DNA of 42,059 nucleotides from Pseudomonadota bacterium (GCA_021807675.1 JAKBCR010000013.1:1-42059); one strand, 5' to 3'; positions 8,473-17,012 are shown, counted from the stretch's first letter. Program-made: numbers and translations. Notes: generated by a model not told the origin, from the letters alone.

Positions 8473-9307
8473 GGCTCGCGCGCATTCTACTGAAGGCGGA
8501 GGTTTGCGGCTGAGGGTGTGGCTGGCAGCACTCCCTCTGCTCATCTTACTGGCGGCGGCGCCGCTAACGGCGGCCCCCGCGCCGCTCGCGGCAGGACCCG
8601 CGGGCGCGCCATCGAGCGCGCACTGGATGCGGATCGAGAGACGCATCGAGAGCGGGTACTTCCGCCAGGATGTGGCAGGCTTGCAGGCTTTGGCCGCAAC
8701 GCTGTCGGGCTCACGTGAGGCCGGCGGCGACCGAAAGGACGAGGAGTGGCGAAGTTATTACGCAGCGCTGCTCGCGTACCGTCTGGCACTGCTCGCCAAG
8801 AGCCGCGAGGCCCGCGCGTGGCCCTTCACGGAGCAGTGCGTCGAGCGGCTCGACCGCGCGCTCGCGCTCGACAGCGGCTCGGCGGAGGCGCTCGCGCTGC
8901 AGTCCGCCTGCCTTGCCCTGCAGAGCCGTCTCGATCCCTGGCGCTCGCCGCTCGCGGCGCCGTTGAGCCTCGATCGCATCGACAAGGCGTTGAGGCTCGC
9001 CCCGGACAATCCACGGGTGCTCCTGCTCGGCGCCTTGGCCGCTCGCGATCGACCGCGGCTCTTCGGGGGTGACCTGCAACAATCCTTCCTGCTGATGCGA
9101 CGTGCGGTGGGGGCATTCGAGCGGCAAAGCGCGCAGCCGCGCGGCCTGCCAGGGTGGGGCGCGGCCGATGCGTTCACCGATCTGGCGCAGGACTATCTGC
9201 TGCGCGGCGAGGGCCTGGCTGCCCGCAACGTGCTCGAGAGAGCGCTCCTCGTCGCCCCGGACTTCGCGCATGCAAGACAGCTGATGGCGGAGATCGTCTC
9301 GGGTTAG
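8471..9307 (+). CDS. Secreted or lipid-anchored TPR-like protein of unknown function
   Basis: I recognise no named family. From ATG 8471 the product is 278 residues with a hydrophobic signal stretch LAALPLLILLAAAPLTAAPA near residues 18-37, followed by an alpha-helical Ala/Leu/Arg-rich body. Repeating helix pairs such as LDRALALDSGSAEALALQSA, IDKALRLAPDNPRVLLLGAL and VLERALLVAPDFAHARQL have TPR spacing and consensus, so a periplasmic scaffold is likely. The start is uncertain: GGAGG at 8498-8502 favours a later GTG at 8516, which would begin just at the signal core. The ATG overlaps the start codon of tatD on the other strand. The DUF4389 gene follows 29 nt downstream. Confidence 0.7.
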   Translation: MARAHSTEGGGLRLRVWLAALPLLILLAAAPLTAAPAPLAAGPAGAPSSAHWMRIERRIESGYFRQDVAGLQALAATLSGSREAGGDRKDEEWRSYYAALLAYRLALLAKSREARAWPFTEQCVERLDRALALDSGSAEALALQSACLALQSRLDPWRSPLAAPLSLDRIDKALRLAPDNPRVLLLGALAARDRPRLFGGDLQQSFLLMRRAVGAFERQSAQPRGLPGWGAADAFTDLAQDYLLRGEGLAARNVLERALLVAPDFAHARQLMAEIVSG

Positions 9308-9336
9308 GGTGTCGGCAGTGGGGGAGGAGGGGATCG

Positions 9337-9615
9337 ATGAGTGGTGTTCCACAACGGCCCGAGTCTCCGCCCGGCGATCTCGGCATGCGCGTTCTATATA
9401 TGGTGCTCTTTGCGGTCGCCTTCTGGATCGTGATCTGGGTGCTGGCGGTGACGGTCGTCGCGCAACTGCTCGTGCGGATCCTCTCCGGCAGAGCCAGCGC
9501 GGAGTTGGCCCGCTTCGGCGGGGCGCTTGGGCGCTATACTGCGCAGATCGTCGAGTATCTGACCTTCGCCACCGATCGGGTACCCTATCCGGTAGGTGAG
9601 TTTCCGGCGCAGTGA
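9337..9615 (+). CDS. DUF4389 small membrane protein
   Basis: The 92-residue product matches DUF4389 by its pattern: RVLYMVLFAVAFWIVIWVL (a membrane segment, about residues 18-36), a second hydrophobic part VVAQLLVRIL, FGGALGRYTAQIVEYLTF, and the terminal P-Y-P-V-G-E-F-P. Function in the family is unknown. A strong purine-rich Shine-Dalgarno (GGAGGAGGGG) precedes ATG 9337. Its stop overlaps the GTG start of the efflux adaptor gene as GTGA, so the two are probably translationally coupled. Confidence 0.85.
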   Translation: MSGVPQRPESPPGDLGMRVLYMVLFAVAFWIVIWVLAVTVVAQLLVRILSGRASAELARFGGALGRYTAQIVEYLTFATDRVPYPVGEFPAQ

Positions 9616-10895
9616 GCGGCGCCGAGGCCCGCATGCCAACCGATTCCGACAGGGCTCAGCTGCTTCATCAGCTGCGGATCGATCGATCCTATCGCGAGGA
9701 GATCACCGGGGGCCGCCGAACGTGGTGGCTGGCCGCCGGTATCGCCACGGCCGTCATCCTCGGCGCGGTCGTGTTCCTCGTCCTTCGCAACAGTGCGATC
9801 GAGGTCAGCGAGGCCACTGCGGTCGCTGCTTCCGCGGCCAGCGAGCCCACGGCAATCCTGCAGGCCACCGGTTACGTCACCGCGGAGCGGGAGGCGACGG
9901 TCTCTTCGCAAATCTCCGGAGAGCTCTCGCGGGTATACATCCAGGAAGGCGAGTACGTTCACCGCGGACAGGTGTTGGCGCGATTGGAAGACAGCGCCCA
10001 GCGCGCCGCCCTGGAGCAGGCCAACGCACAGCTGGCCGCCGCCCGAGCGCAGTTGCGCCAGTACCAGGTGCAACTCGCTCAGGCCCGGCGAGATCTCGGC
10101 CGTGAAGAGGCGCTCATCGGTCAGCACCTGGTCTCGGAGCAGGCGCTCGAGACCGAGCAAACCCAGGTTGCCACCCTCGCAGCGCAGGTGTTGACTCAGC
10201 GGCGCTCCGTAGCCGTGGCGCGCGCCGGCGTACAGGCGGCGCAGGTGCAGGAGGATTACACCGTGGTGCGGGCCCCGTTTTCGGGGGTGGTGGTCGACAA
10301 AGCGGCCCAGATGGGCGAGATGATCTCGCCGATCTTCGGCGGCGGCGGCTTCACGCAGACCGGCATTGCGACCATCGTCGACATGAGATCCCTCGAAGTC
10401 GACGTCGATGTGAACGAAGCCTACATCCATCGCGTGCATCCCGGGCAGCAAGCCGTGGCGGTGCTCGATGCCTATCCCGATTGGAAGATTCCGGCGCACG
10501 TGATCGCCATAGTGCCGACGGCCAACAAAAGCAAGGCAACCGTGAAGGTACGCGTTGCGTTCCAGAAGCTCGACCCGCGCATCCTGCCCGACATGGGTGT
10601 GCGCGTATCGTTTCTGCAGCCGCCGTCGCGCCAGCCTGGCAACCCGACCACCGCGTCGCTGCCGCCGGGGACGGTGTGGGTTCCGGCGTCGGCCGTCGTG
10701 CGGCGCGGCGGGCGCACGGTCGTATTCGTGGTCCAGCGGAATGAGGCCCGCGAGCGGTCCGTCACGCCCGGCGCGAGCGAGGGCGATCTTCGCGCGGTTC
10801 GAGGTATCGCGAGCGGGACGGCCGTCGTGCAATCGCCCCCCGCGCGCCTGCGCGACGGCGGGCGCATCAACGTGAGAGCAGGGGATCGGGGTTGA
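9612..10895 (+). CDS. MacA/HlyD-type periplasmic adaptor of an ABC efflux system
   Basis: The 427-residue membrane-fusion protein has one N-terminal transmembrane anchor (WWLAAGIATAVILGAVVFLV, about residues 38-57). A biotinyl-lipoyl half-motif follows (GYVTAEREATVSSQISGEL, VYIQEGEYVHRGQVLARLE), then a long alpha-helical hairpin rich in Ala/Gln/Arg (LEQANAQLAAARAQLRQYQ) and the second lipoyl half (YTVVRAPFSGVVVDKAAQMG). Beta-barrel and membrane-proximal parts come last. It would link the inner-membrane ABC permeases downstream to an outer-membrane factor, which is not encoded here. Start GTG 9612 overlaps the previous stop; ATG 9633 is an alternative. The substrate is unknown. Confidence 0.92.
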   Translation: MSGAEARMPTDSDRAQLLHQLRIDRSYREEITGGRRTWWLAAGIATAVILGAVVFLVLRNSAIEVSEATAVAASAASEPTAILQATGYVTAEREATVSSQISGELSRVYIQEGEYVHRGQVLARLEDSAQRAALEQANAQLAAARAQLRQYQVQLAQARRDLGREEALIGQHLVSEQALETEQTQVATLAAQVLTQRRSVAVARAGVQAAQVQEDYTVVRAPFSGVVVDKAAQMGEMISPIFGGGGFTQTGIATIVDMRSLEVDVDVNEAYIHRVHPGQQAVAVLDAYPDWKIPAHVIAIVPTANKSKATVKVRVAFQKLDPRILPDMGVRVSFLQPPSRQPGNPTTASLPPGTVWVPASAVVRRGGRTVVFVVQRNEARERSVTPGASEGDLRAVRGIASGTAVVQSPPARLRDGGRINVRAGDRG

Positions 10896-10928
10896 CGGGG
10901 TACCGACGCCGTCGGGGGACTGATTGCC

Positions 10929-11630
10929 ATGGGCCCATTGGTAGAGATCCGCAATCTGAGCAAGGTCTACACGCGGGGGCGAGAGAGGATCGAGGTGCTG
11001 CACCACGTGAATCTCGATATTGCCCAGGGGGATTTCCTTGCGCTCATGGGACCGTCGGGCTCGGGCAAGACGACGCTCCTCAACCTGATCGGTGGCCTGG
11101 ACTCTCCCACGGAGGGCACCCTCGAGGTGGGCGGGCAAAGGATCGACCGCCTCGGGCAGAGCGAGCTCGCCCGCTGGCGCGCCTCCCACGTCGGCTTCGT
11201 CTTCCAGTTCTACAACCTCCTGCCCATGCTCTCGGCCGCGCGCAACGTGGAGTTGCCGTTGCTGCTCACCAAGCTTCCCGCGGCCAAGCGCAGGAGACAC
11301 GCGGCGATCGCCCTCGAGCTCGTCGGCCTCGCCGATCGGGCGGCGCACAAGCCGGGTGAGCTCTCGGGTGGACAGCAGCAGCGCGTCGCGATCGCACGCG
11401 CCATCGTGTCCGATCCGACACTGCTCGTCTGTGACGAGCCGACCGGCGATCTCGACAGGCAGTCCGCAGTGGAAGTGTTGACGCTGCTGCAAAACCTCAA
11501 TCGCGACCACGGCAAGACGATAGTCATGGTGACGCATGACCCGAAGGCCGCCGAACACGCGAGGCACGTCCTGCACCTCGACAAGGGCACGCTGGTCGAA
11601 GCGGCGCAGGCCGCGGAACCGGCATGGTGA
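10929..11630 (+). CDS. ABC transporter ATPase, MacB/LolD type
   Basis: The 233-residue nucleotide-binding subunit has Walker A GPSGSGKTT (residues 41-49), the Q-loop in FVFQFYNLLPMLSAARNV, signature LSGGQQQRVAIARAI (about 143-157) and Walker B LLVCDEPTGDLD (about 165-176), then the H-loop VMVTHDPKAAEHA. The NLLP...NVELPL pattern is typical of the LolD/MacB/FtsE group. It would power the two FtsX-like permeases encoded immediately downstream. Its stop overlaps the first permease ATG (11624), implying coupled translation. LolD itself pairs with LolC/LolE, but the adaptor gene upstream argues for a MacAB-like tripartite pump. Confidence 0.93.
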   Translation: MGPLVEIRNLSKVYTRGRERIEVLHHVNLDIAQGDFLALMGPSGSGKTTLLNLIGGLDSPTEGTLEVGGQRIDRLGQSELARWRASHVGFVFQFYNLLPMLSAARNVELPLLLTKLPAAKRRRHAAIALELVGLADRAAHKPGELSGGQQQRVAIARAIVSDPTLLVCDEPTGDLDRQSAVEVLTLLQNLNRDHGKTIVMVTHDPKAAEHARHVLHLDKGTLVEAAQAAEPAW

Positions 11631-12790
11631 AGTATCTGCCCCTCGTGTGGTCGGCGCTCCTCAGGCGCAAGACCAGGACGGTGTTCACGCTCGTCTCGGT
11701 GATCGCCGCGTTCCTCCTCTTCGGTCTGCTCAATTCCGTACGCGATGCGTTCGCGAGCGCCGGGCGAAACGTGGCCGCTGCAACCCGCCTGATCACGATC
11801 TCGAAAGAGAGCTTCGTGGTCTCGCTGCCGAAGAGCCTCCTCTTGCAGATCCGGTCGGTGCCTGGCGTCAGCGCGGTGACCTACGCCAACTGGTTCGGCG
11901 GCTACTACCAGCATCCGCAGAATCAGCTCGTGACCGAGGCGGTGGCACCGAATTATTTCGACCTCTACCCGGAGTTCCAGCTGCCGGCCGCGCAGCTGCG
12001 CGCGTTCCACGCCACCCGCGCGGGCGCCGTGGCGGGGGCGAGTCTCGCCGAGCGTTTCCACTGGCGGATCGGCGATGAGATTCCCATCGAGGCGACGATC
12101 TTCCCGCAGAAGAGCGGCTCGAACACCTGGACGTTCACCCTGGTCGGGATCTATCACGTCGACGACCCGCGCTTGCAAGGCGAGGAAGGGGCGCTCTTCT
12201 TCAACTGGGACTATTTCGATCAGGCGACTGCGTTCGGCGGTGGCACGGCGGGCTGGTACATCGAGCGCATCGCACACCCCCAGGAGGCCTACCGGGTCGC
12301 GCATGAGATCGACGCTCTCTCGCTCAACTCCGATCACGAGACCAAGACCGAGAGCGAGGACGCCTTCGCGGCCGCCTTCGTCAGCCAGTTTGCCGACATC
12401 GGGCTCATCGTGGGCTCGATCATGGGGGCGGTGTTCTTCACTCTCATCCTTCTTACGGGCAACACCATGGCGCAGGCGGTCCGCGAGCGCATTCCCGAGC
12501 TTGCGATCTTGAAGACGATTGGATTCTCCAGCCGCAGCGTGCTCGCGCTGGTGCTCGCGGAATCGGTGCTGCTGCTCGCGCTGGGGGGCGCGATCGGCCT
12601 GGCTCTCGCGGCAGTCGCGGTGAACGCCATCCGCGCGAGGCTCGGCGCGCAGATTCCAATGCTGCCGGTCGGGACGCAAGCCTGGCTGAGCGGTCTGGCA
12701 CTGACGATCATCATCGGGCTTCTCGTCGGAGCGCTGCCCGCCAGGAGAGGCATGCGGCTGCGCATCGTCGAGGCGCTCTCGGGACGGTGA
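11624..12790 (+). CDS. FtsX/MacB-like ABC permease (first of two)
   Basis: The 388-residue permease has an N-terminal membrane helix (TVFTLVSVIAAFLLFGLLNSV, about residues 22-42). A periplasmic domain of about 220 residues follows with MacB_PCD features: VSAVTYANWFGGYY, AGASLAERFHWRIGDEIPI, FTLVGIYHVDD. Three C-terminal helices come last (GSIMGAVFFTLILLTGNTM, ALVLAESVLLLALGGAIGL and LALTIIIGLLVGALPA). It begins inside the ATPase gene, and the second permease starts one base after its stop. It probably forms a heterodimer with that protein. Confidence 0.9.
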   Translation: MVKYLPLVWSALLRRKTRTVFTLVSVIAAFLLFGLLNSVRDAFASAGRNVAAATRLITISKESFVVSLPKSLLLQIRSVPGVSAVTYANWFGGYYQHPQNQLVTEAVAPNYFDLYPEFQLPAAQLRAFHATRAGAVAGASLAERFHWRIGDEIPIEATIFPQKSGSNTWTFTLVGIYHVDDPRLQGEEGALFFNWDYFDQATAFGGGTAGWYIERIAHPQEAYRVAHEIDALSLNSDHETKTESEDAFAAAFVSQFADIGLIVGSIMGAVFFTLILLTGNTMAQAVRERIPELAILKTIGFSSRSVLALVLAESVLLLALGGAIGLALAAVAVNAIRARLGAQIPMLPVGTQAWLSGLALTIIIGLLVGALPARRGMRLRIVEALSGR

Positions 12791-12791
12791 G

Positions 12792-14111
12792 GTGCCGGTG
12801 ATCCGCAAGGCAGGCCGGACTTTCCTCACGCTCCTTATCGCTGCGGGGGGCGTCGCTCTGCTCGTGGCGCTGCCCTGGTGGTCGGTGGCGGTCATCGCCG
12901 CCCTCCTTGCATGTTGGCTCGCGTTCACCCGGTCGGGCCGTCAGGCCTGGTCGGTGACCCTGGTCGGGATGTCCACGGTGCCGAGCCGCCTCGGAGCCGC
13001 CTCGGTCGTGGTGATCGGCATCGCCGGCGTGGTCGGGGTGCTCGTGGCGCTTTTCGCCATGGCGCAGGGATTCAAGGCGACCCTGCAGGCAACGGGCAGC
13101 AAGGACACGGCCATCGTGCTCAGGGCGGGCTCGCAAACCGAGATCAACTCCACGCTCGACCGCGATGCGACGGTCATCATCGCCAACGAGCCGCAGGTGA
13201 TGCGCGATGCACGGGGACGGCCAATCGCTTCTCCCGAGCTCGTGGTCGTTGCCTCGATACCGAAGAAAAGTACCGGACTCGATGCCAATGTCGAAGTCAG
13301 GGGCATCGGTCAGGAGGCGTGGACGCTGCGTCCGCGCGTGCGCATCATCGCGGGCCGGCGCTTCACCCCGGGCCTTCGCGAGCTGATCGTCGGCAAGCGG
13401 GCGGCGCAGGAGTTCGAGCACACCTCGCTCGGCTCGAAGATCCACCTCGGCGGGCAGCCGTGGACCGTCGTAGGTCTATTCGATTCCGGCGACGAGCACA
13501 ACTCGGAGCTCTGGGGCGACGCCGATGTCATCGCATCGGCCTACCACCGCGGCAACAGCCGCAATTCCGTGACCGTGCGCCTGAAGAGCCCGCAAGATCT
13601 CGATGCCTTCAAGGCCGCCCTCGCGAGCGATCCGCGCTTCAAGGTCGATGCCATGACGACGCTCGACTACTACAGCCGCCAGTCGCAGATCCTGACGCGG
13701 GCGATCCGCATCCTCGGCACGACAGTCGCCGTCATCATGGCGATCGGTGCCATATTCGGCGCGCTCAACACCATGTATGCCGCCGTGGCGGCACGTACGC
13801 GCGAGATCGCGACTCTGCGGGCCATGGGCTTTCGTGGCGGCCCGGTCGTCGTCTCCGTGCTGATGGAGACACTGCTGCTTGCCATCGCGGGCGGTATCGT
13901 GGGCGCGGCGATCGCCTGGGCTCTCTTCGATCACTACACGGCCTCGACGCTCGGATCGAACTTCAGCCAGGTCGTGTTCGAGTTCCGCGTGACACCGGCA
14001 CTGCTCGCGGGTGGGCTGAGATGGGCGCTCGCCATCGGATTCGTGGGCGGACTCTTTCCCGCGGTGCGCGCCGCGCGCATGCCGGTGACGGAAGGGTTGC
14101 GAGAACTCTAA
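12792..14111 (+). CDS. FtsX/MacB-like ABC permease (second, with extra N-terminal membrane hairpin)
   Basis: The 439-residue protein repeats the permease layout of its upstream neighbour: helix GAASVVVIGIAGVVGVLVAL (about 73-92), a periplasmic domain with RIIAGRRFTPGLRELIVGK and KIHLGGQPWTVVGLFDSG, and three C-terminal helices (FGALNTMYAAVAART, LLLAIAGGIVGAAIAW, LAIGFVGGLFPAVRA). Unlike the first permease it carries about 50 additional residues with two predicted helices ahead of the canonical first helix (FLTLLIAAGGVALLVAL, VAVIAALLACWLAF). Start GTG 12792 lies one base after the preceding stop. The last gene of this operon faces a minus-strand unit across 30 bp. Confidence 0.9.
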   Translation: MPVIRKAGRTFLTLLIAAGGVALLVALPWWSVAVIAALLACWLAFTRSGRQAWSVTLVGMSTVPSRLGAASVVVIGIAGVVGVLVALFAMAQGFKATLQATGSKDTAIVLRAGSQTEINSTLDRDATVIIANEPQVMRDARGRPIASPELVVVASIPKKSTGLDANVEVRGIGQEAWTLRPRVRIIAGRRFTPGLRELIVGKRAAQEFEHTSLGSKIHLGGQPWTVVGLFDSGDEHNSELWGDADVIASAYHRGNSRNSVTVRLKSPQDLDAFKAALASDPRFKVDAMTTLDYYSRQSQILTRAIRILGTTVAVIMAIGAIFGALNTMYAAVAARTREIATLRAMGFRGGPVVVSVLMETLLLAIAGGIVGAAIAWALFDHYTASTLGSNFSQVVFEFRVTPALLAGGLRWALAIGFVGGLFPAVRAARMPVTEGLREL

Positions 14112-14141
14112 TGCCGTCTGCCCGAAAGCTGGCCGATAGAC

Positions 14142-14714
14142 TCACGCCCAGTCGGGCGCCTGACCCGACTTCCATTTGATGCTGCAGCCGATGCTCGGAG
14201 TTTGCGCCGCCAGGAGCTTGCCGGCGAGGAGCGCGTCGGCGGCGGCGCGCAGGTCGCTGCCGGTGACCGGCAGAGCGTTTCGGGGTCGGCTGGCATCGAA
14301 CTGGCCTCGGTACGCGAGCCTGCGGAAGGAGTCGAAGAGAAAGAAATCCGGCGTGCAGATCGCCTGGTACGCCTTCGCCACCGCCTGGGTCTCATCGATC
14401 AAGTAGGGGAAGGTGAACCCCTTCTGCGCGGCGATTTGCGCCATGCTCCGCGCATCGTCTTCCGGATACGTCGCGGCGTCGTTGGGATTGACGGCGACGA
14501 TGGCGATACCCTTCGGGCCGTACTCGCGCGCGAACTGCACGAAACCTTCGAGCACGTGCTTGACGTACGGACAGTGATTGCAGAGGAAGGCGACGACGAG
14601 CCCCTTCGAGCCCGCGAAGTCCCGCAACTCGAAGCGTTTGCCGCTCGGGTCGGCGAGGGAGAAATCCGGCGCCGGCGTGCCGAGCGCCAACATGCGGGAC
14701 TCTCGTGCGGGCAT
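14142..14714 (-). CDS. Thioredoxin-fold redoxin (AhpC/TSA-like) with CxxC
   Basis: The 190-residue redoxin begins LGTPAPDFSLADPSGKRFEL and carries Cys-Asn-His-Cys (Cys45/Cys48) in LVVAFLCNHCPYVKH, the signature of the small thioredoxin-family group with CNHCPYV. Further family motifs are AIVAVNPNDAATYPEDD and FPYLIDETQAVAKAYQAICTPDF. There is no signal peptide, so it acts in the cytoplasm, presumably as a thiol oxidoreductase. It is the last gene of a minus-strand set and starts 12 nt after the stop of the gutted aldolase gene. An internal ATG (14693) is an alternative start. Confidence 0.88.
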   Translation of the reverse strand: MPARESRMLALGTPAPDFSLADPSGKRFELRDFAGSKGLVVAFLCNHCPYVKHVLEGFVQFAREYGPKGIAIVAVNPNDAATYPEDDARSMAQIAAQKGFTFPYLIDETQAVAKAYQAICTPDFFLFDSFRRLAYRGQFDASRPRNALPVTGSDLRAAADALLAGKLLAAQTPSIGCSIKWKSGQAPDWA

Positions 14715-14726
14715 GAGGTCGACTTC

Positions 14727-15056
14727 CTACACTGCGGCCAGAGCCGCACACAGCGCCTCCACGTGGCGTCCGTCCTGGTCCCACGAGGCGACCAGGCGCG
14801 CGGCACCCGAGGCGGGCGAGCGCCAATGGTAGAACCCGCAGCCGGCTGCCCGCAAGGACGCATCGCCCGTGCCGCCAGGCTCGACGAAGCGCGACTGCGG
14901 CAGCAGATGACCGGCGCGCTTGCGTCTCAGCTCGAAGTCCAGTCGCCGAGTCCAGGGATCCTCGCCGTAGCCGATGGTGAGGCCGTGGTTGGCGGCGGCG
15001 ATCGCCTCCAGGATCTGCGGGCTGACGGAGGCGGTGTTGTCGCTCGAGAAGCGCAT
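14727..15056 (-). pseudogene. Gutted threonine-aldolase-like gene (in-frame internal deletions)
   Basis: The intact 109-codon ORF begins as a low-specificity L-threonine aldolase, with RFSSDNTASVSPQILEAI, ANHGLTIGYGEDPWTRRLD. It ends like one, with LRAAGCGFYHWRSP and GAARLVASWDQDGRHVEAL. A full enzyme is about 340 residues, so some 230 are missing, including the PLP-lysine and cofactor-binding core. The short middle (RRKRAGHLLPQSRFVE) resembles the KQAGQLASKMRF region that follows the catalytic lysine in the parent family, suggesting two separate in-frame losses. Start, stop and operon spacing (8 nt after the ABC-2 permease stop) remain normal. It is either a pseudogene or a reduced protein with a different role; it cannot be an active aldolase. 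Confidence 0.75.
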
Positions 15057-15064
15057 GGGTTCGC

Positions 15065-16072
15065 TCAATCGACTCGCCAGCGGAAGGACCAGGCGCCGAA
15101 GAGCAGGAACACGAGCGTCGTCGCCGCAAGATAAATCAGGTTTGGCATGATTCGCTCGATGCCCGCGCCGTCGAGCATCACGGCCCGCGCCGCTTGAATC
15201 ACCTGAGTCAGGGGAAAGATGTCCGCCACCCACTGTACCCACCGCGGTGAGCCGGCTACCGAGAACCACACGCCCGAGAGCAGCATCATCGGCCAGGTGA
15301 GCAGGTTCAGCAGCCCTCCCACCAGCTCCTCGCTCGAGAACCGCGCTGCGATGGTCAGGCCGAGCGCGATCATCGACAGGGAGCCGATGATGGCGAGGAG
15401 CAGCAGCAGGGCGATGCTGCCGGCGCTATGGAAATGGATGATGGCGCCGATTCCGACGTAGAGGACCACAGTGACGAAGACGATGAGGCTCAGGCGCGAG
15501 AGTACCTGAGCCGTCAGAAACTCGAATGCCGTGAGCGGCGTCGCGTGCAGGCGCTTCAGGAACCCGCTCTTGCGATACCGCAACACCACGTAGCCCACCC
15601 CGAATAGGCAGCTGAACATCATGTTCATGGCGAGGATCCCGGGGAAGAGCCAGTCGACATAGGGTATTGCCTGGCCTGTGACCGGCTGGCGCTGCGCGCC
15701 GGGATCGGCGGCGATGAGGAGCTTCTCGATGATGTAGCCCTTCGGGGAGTCGGTGTTGACCCAATAGCGGATGGGGCCGTGCACGTCGACGAGCAGGTCG
15801 ATCCGCTGGTGCGTCACCTCGTGCAACCCCGCGGACTCATCGTGAATGGGCACGAACCGCACGTAGCGCTCATGGAGGAAAGCATTGGCGCGGGTGTCGA
15901 TGCGGGTGCCGAGCACGCCCACCGTGAAGAGCGGACGGGGAGGGCCGCCGAAGATGATTCCCATGCCGATCACGATGCCGACGGGCAGCAGCAGCGTAAA
16001 AAGCAGCGTGGGCCTGTCGCGCAGAAACTCCAGATTGCGCGCATGCCATACGGCGAGGAGTCGCTTCATCAT
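15065..16072 (-). CDS. ABC-2 type exporter permease
   Basis: The 335-residue integral membrane protein of the ABC-2 family has a first helix near residues 23-41 (LLFTLLLPVGIVIGMGIIF) followed by a periplasmic loop. A C-terminal bundle of about five helices comes next (including VLSRLSLIVFVTVVLYVGIGA, ALLLLLAIIGSLSMIALGL and LLNLLTWPMMLLSGVWFSVAG) before a last helix (LIYLAATTLVFLLFGAWSF). The RLHATPLTAFEFLTAQVLSRL block is the conserved cytoplasmic ABC-2 motif. Its start overlaps the stop of the ATPase gene by 4 nt, so the two form one exporter. The substrate is not evident. Confidence 0.92.
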   Translation of the reverse strand: MMKRLLAVWHARNLEFLRDRPTLLFTLLLPVGIVIGMGIIFGGPPRPLFTVGVLGTRIDTRANAFLHERYVRFVPIHDESAGLHEVTHQRIDLLVDVHGPIRYWVNTDSPKGYIIEKLLIAADPGAQRQPVTGQAIPYVDWLFPGILAMNMMFSCLFGVGYVVLRYRKSGFLKRLHATPLTAFEFLTAQVLSRLSLIVFVTVVLYVGIGAIIHFHSAGSIALLLLLAIIGSLSMIALGLTIAARFSSEELVGGLLNLLTWPMMLLSGVWFSVAGSPRWVQWVADIFPLTQVIQAARAVMLDGAGIERIMPNLIYLAATTLVFLLFGAWSFRWRVD

Positions 16073-16962
16073 GCGCGCAGATCCTTGCCCGTGAGGTCGA
16101 GGAAGAGGTCCTCGAGGTTGGCCGGCCGGATGCGCAGATTCCGCAGCGGCACCTCGGCCTCGATGAGCGTGCGCAGTGTGCCGTCGAGATCGTGCGTGCT
16201 GATTTCCACCCGGTCGCTCGCCTCGATGAGCTTCAATGGCAGTCCTCGTGCGATCTCGGGGAACTCGTGGCGAGGCAGCTCGAGCAGCACCTCGGCGAAG
16301 TGCTCGCGCAGAAGCCGTTGCGGGGCCCCCTGCGCGATGATGCGGCCGCGGTCCATGATGGCGATCTCGTCGCAGAGCAGCTGCGCCTCCTCCATGTAGT
16401 GGGTGGTGAGAATGATCGTCTTGCGCCGCGCCTTGATCGACTCGACCAGTTCCCAGAAATTGCGCCGCGCCTGGGGGTCGAGGCCGGTCGTCGGCTCATC
16501 GAGGAAGAGCACGGTCGGGTCGTTCACCAGCGCGATCGCGAGGAGGAGCCGCTGCTGCTGACCGCCCGAGAGCTTGCGGTTGTCGCGGTTCGCGAGCTTC
16601 TCGAGCGCGCAAAGCTCGAGCACCTCGTCCACATCGAGCCCGCGCTCGTAGAGGCCGCGAAATAGCGCCACGCTCTGATGGACAGTGAGGAAATCCTGCA
16701 GGGCGGTCTTCTGAAAGAGGATGCCCGCTTCCTCGCGAAAGCGCGCTCCGACCGGCTCGCCCCGGTAGCGGACCTCGCCCGCGGTCGGCGGCAGGATTCC
16801 CTCCATGATCTCGATCGTGGTCGTCTTGCCGGCACCGTTGGGTCCGAGGAGCCCGAAGCAGACTCCCTCGGGCACGGCGAAGGAGACCCCATCCACGGCG
16901 GTGACGGAGGAATACTGTTTGACGAGATTGTGGACTTCGAGGATCGGTGCGCTCTCGGGCAC
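16069..16962 (-). CDS. ABC-2 exporter ATPase (CcmA/NodI-like)
   Basis: The 297-residue ATPase has Walker A GPNGAGKTTTIEIMEG (about 40-55), Q-loop GILFQKTALQDFLTV, signature LSGGQQQRLLLAIALV and Walker B VLFLDEPTTGLDPQARR, then H-loop ILTTHYMEEAQLLCD. About 70 C-terminal residues end in the ANLEDLFLDLTGKDLR tail characteristic of DrrA/CcmA/YhhA-type subunits that pair with ABC-2 permeases. It is first in a minus-strand operon: ATPase, permease, aldolase remnant, redoxin. It diverges from the M48-like gene across about 50 bp. Confidence 0.94.
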   Translation of the reverse strand: MPESAPILEVHNLVKQYSSVTAVDGVSFAVPEGVCFGLLGPNGAGKTTTIEIMEGILPPTAGEVRYRGEPVGARFREEAGILFQKTALQDFLTVHQSVALFRGLYERGLDVDEVLELCALEKLANRDNRKLSGGQQQRLLLAIALVNDPTVLFLDEPTTGLDPQARRNFWELVESIKARRKTIILTTHYMEEAQLLCDEIAIMDRGRIIAQGAPQRLLREHFAEVLLELPRHEFPEIARGLPLKLIEASDRVEISTHDLDGTLRTLIEAEVPLRNLRIRPANLEDLFLDLTGKDLRA

Positions 16963-17012
16963 GGCATCTCCTGACCGGACGCGCCGCGTACGCTGCGCTT
17001 TCGGCTGGTATT

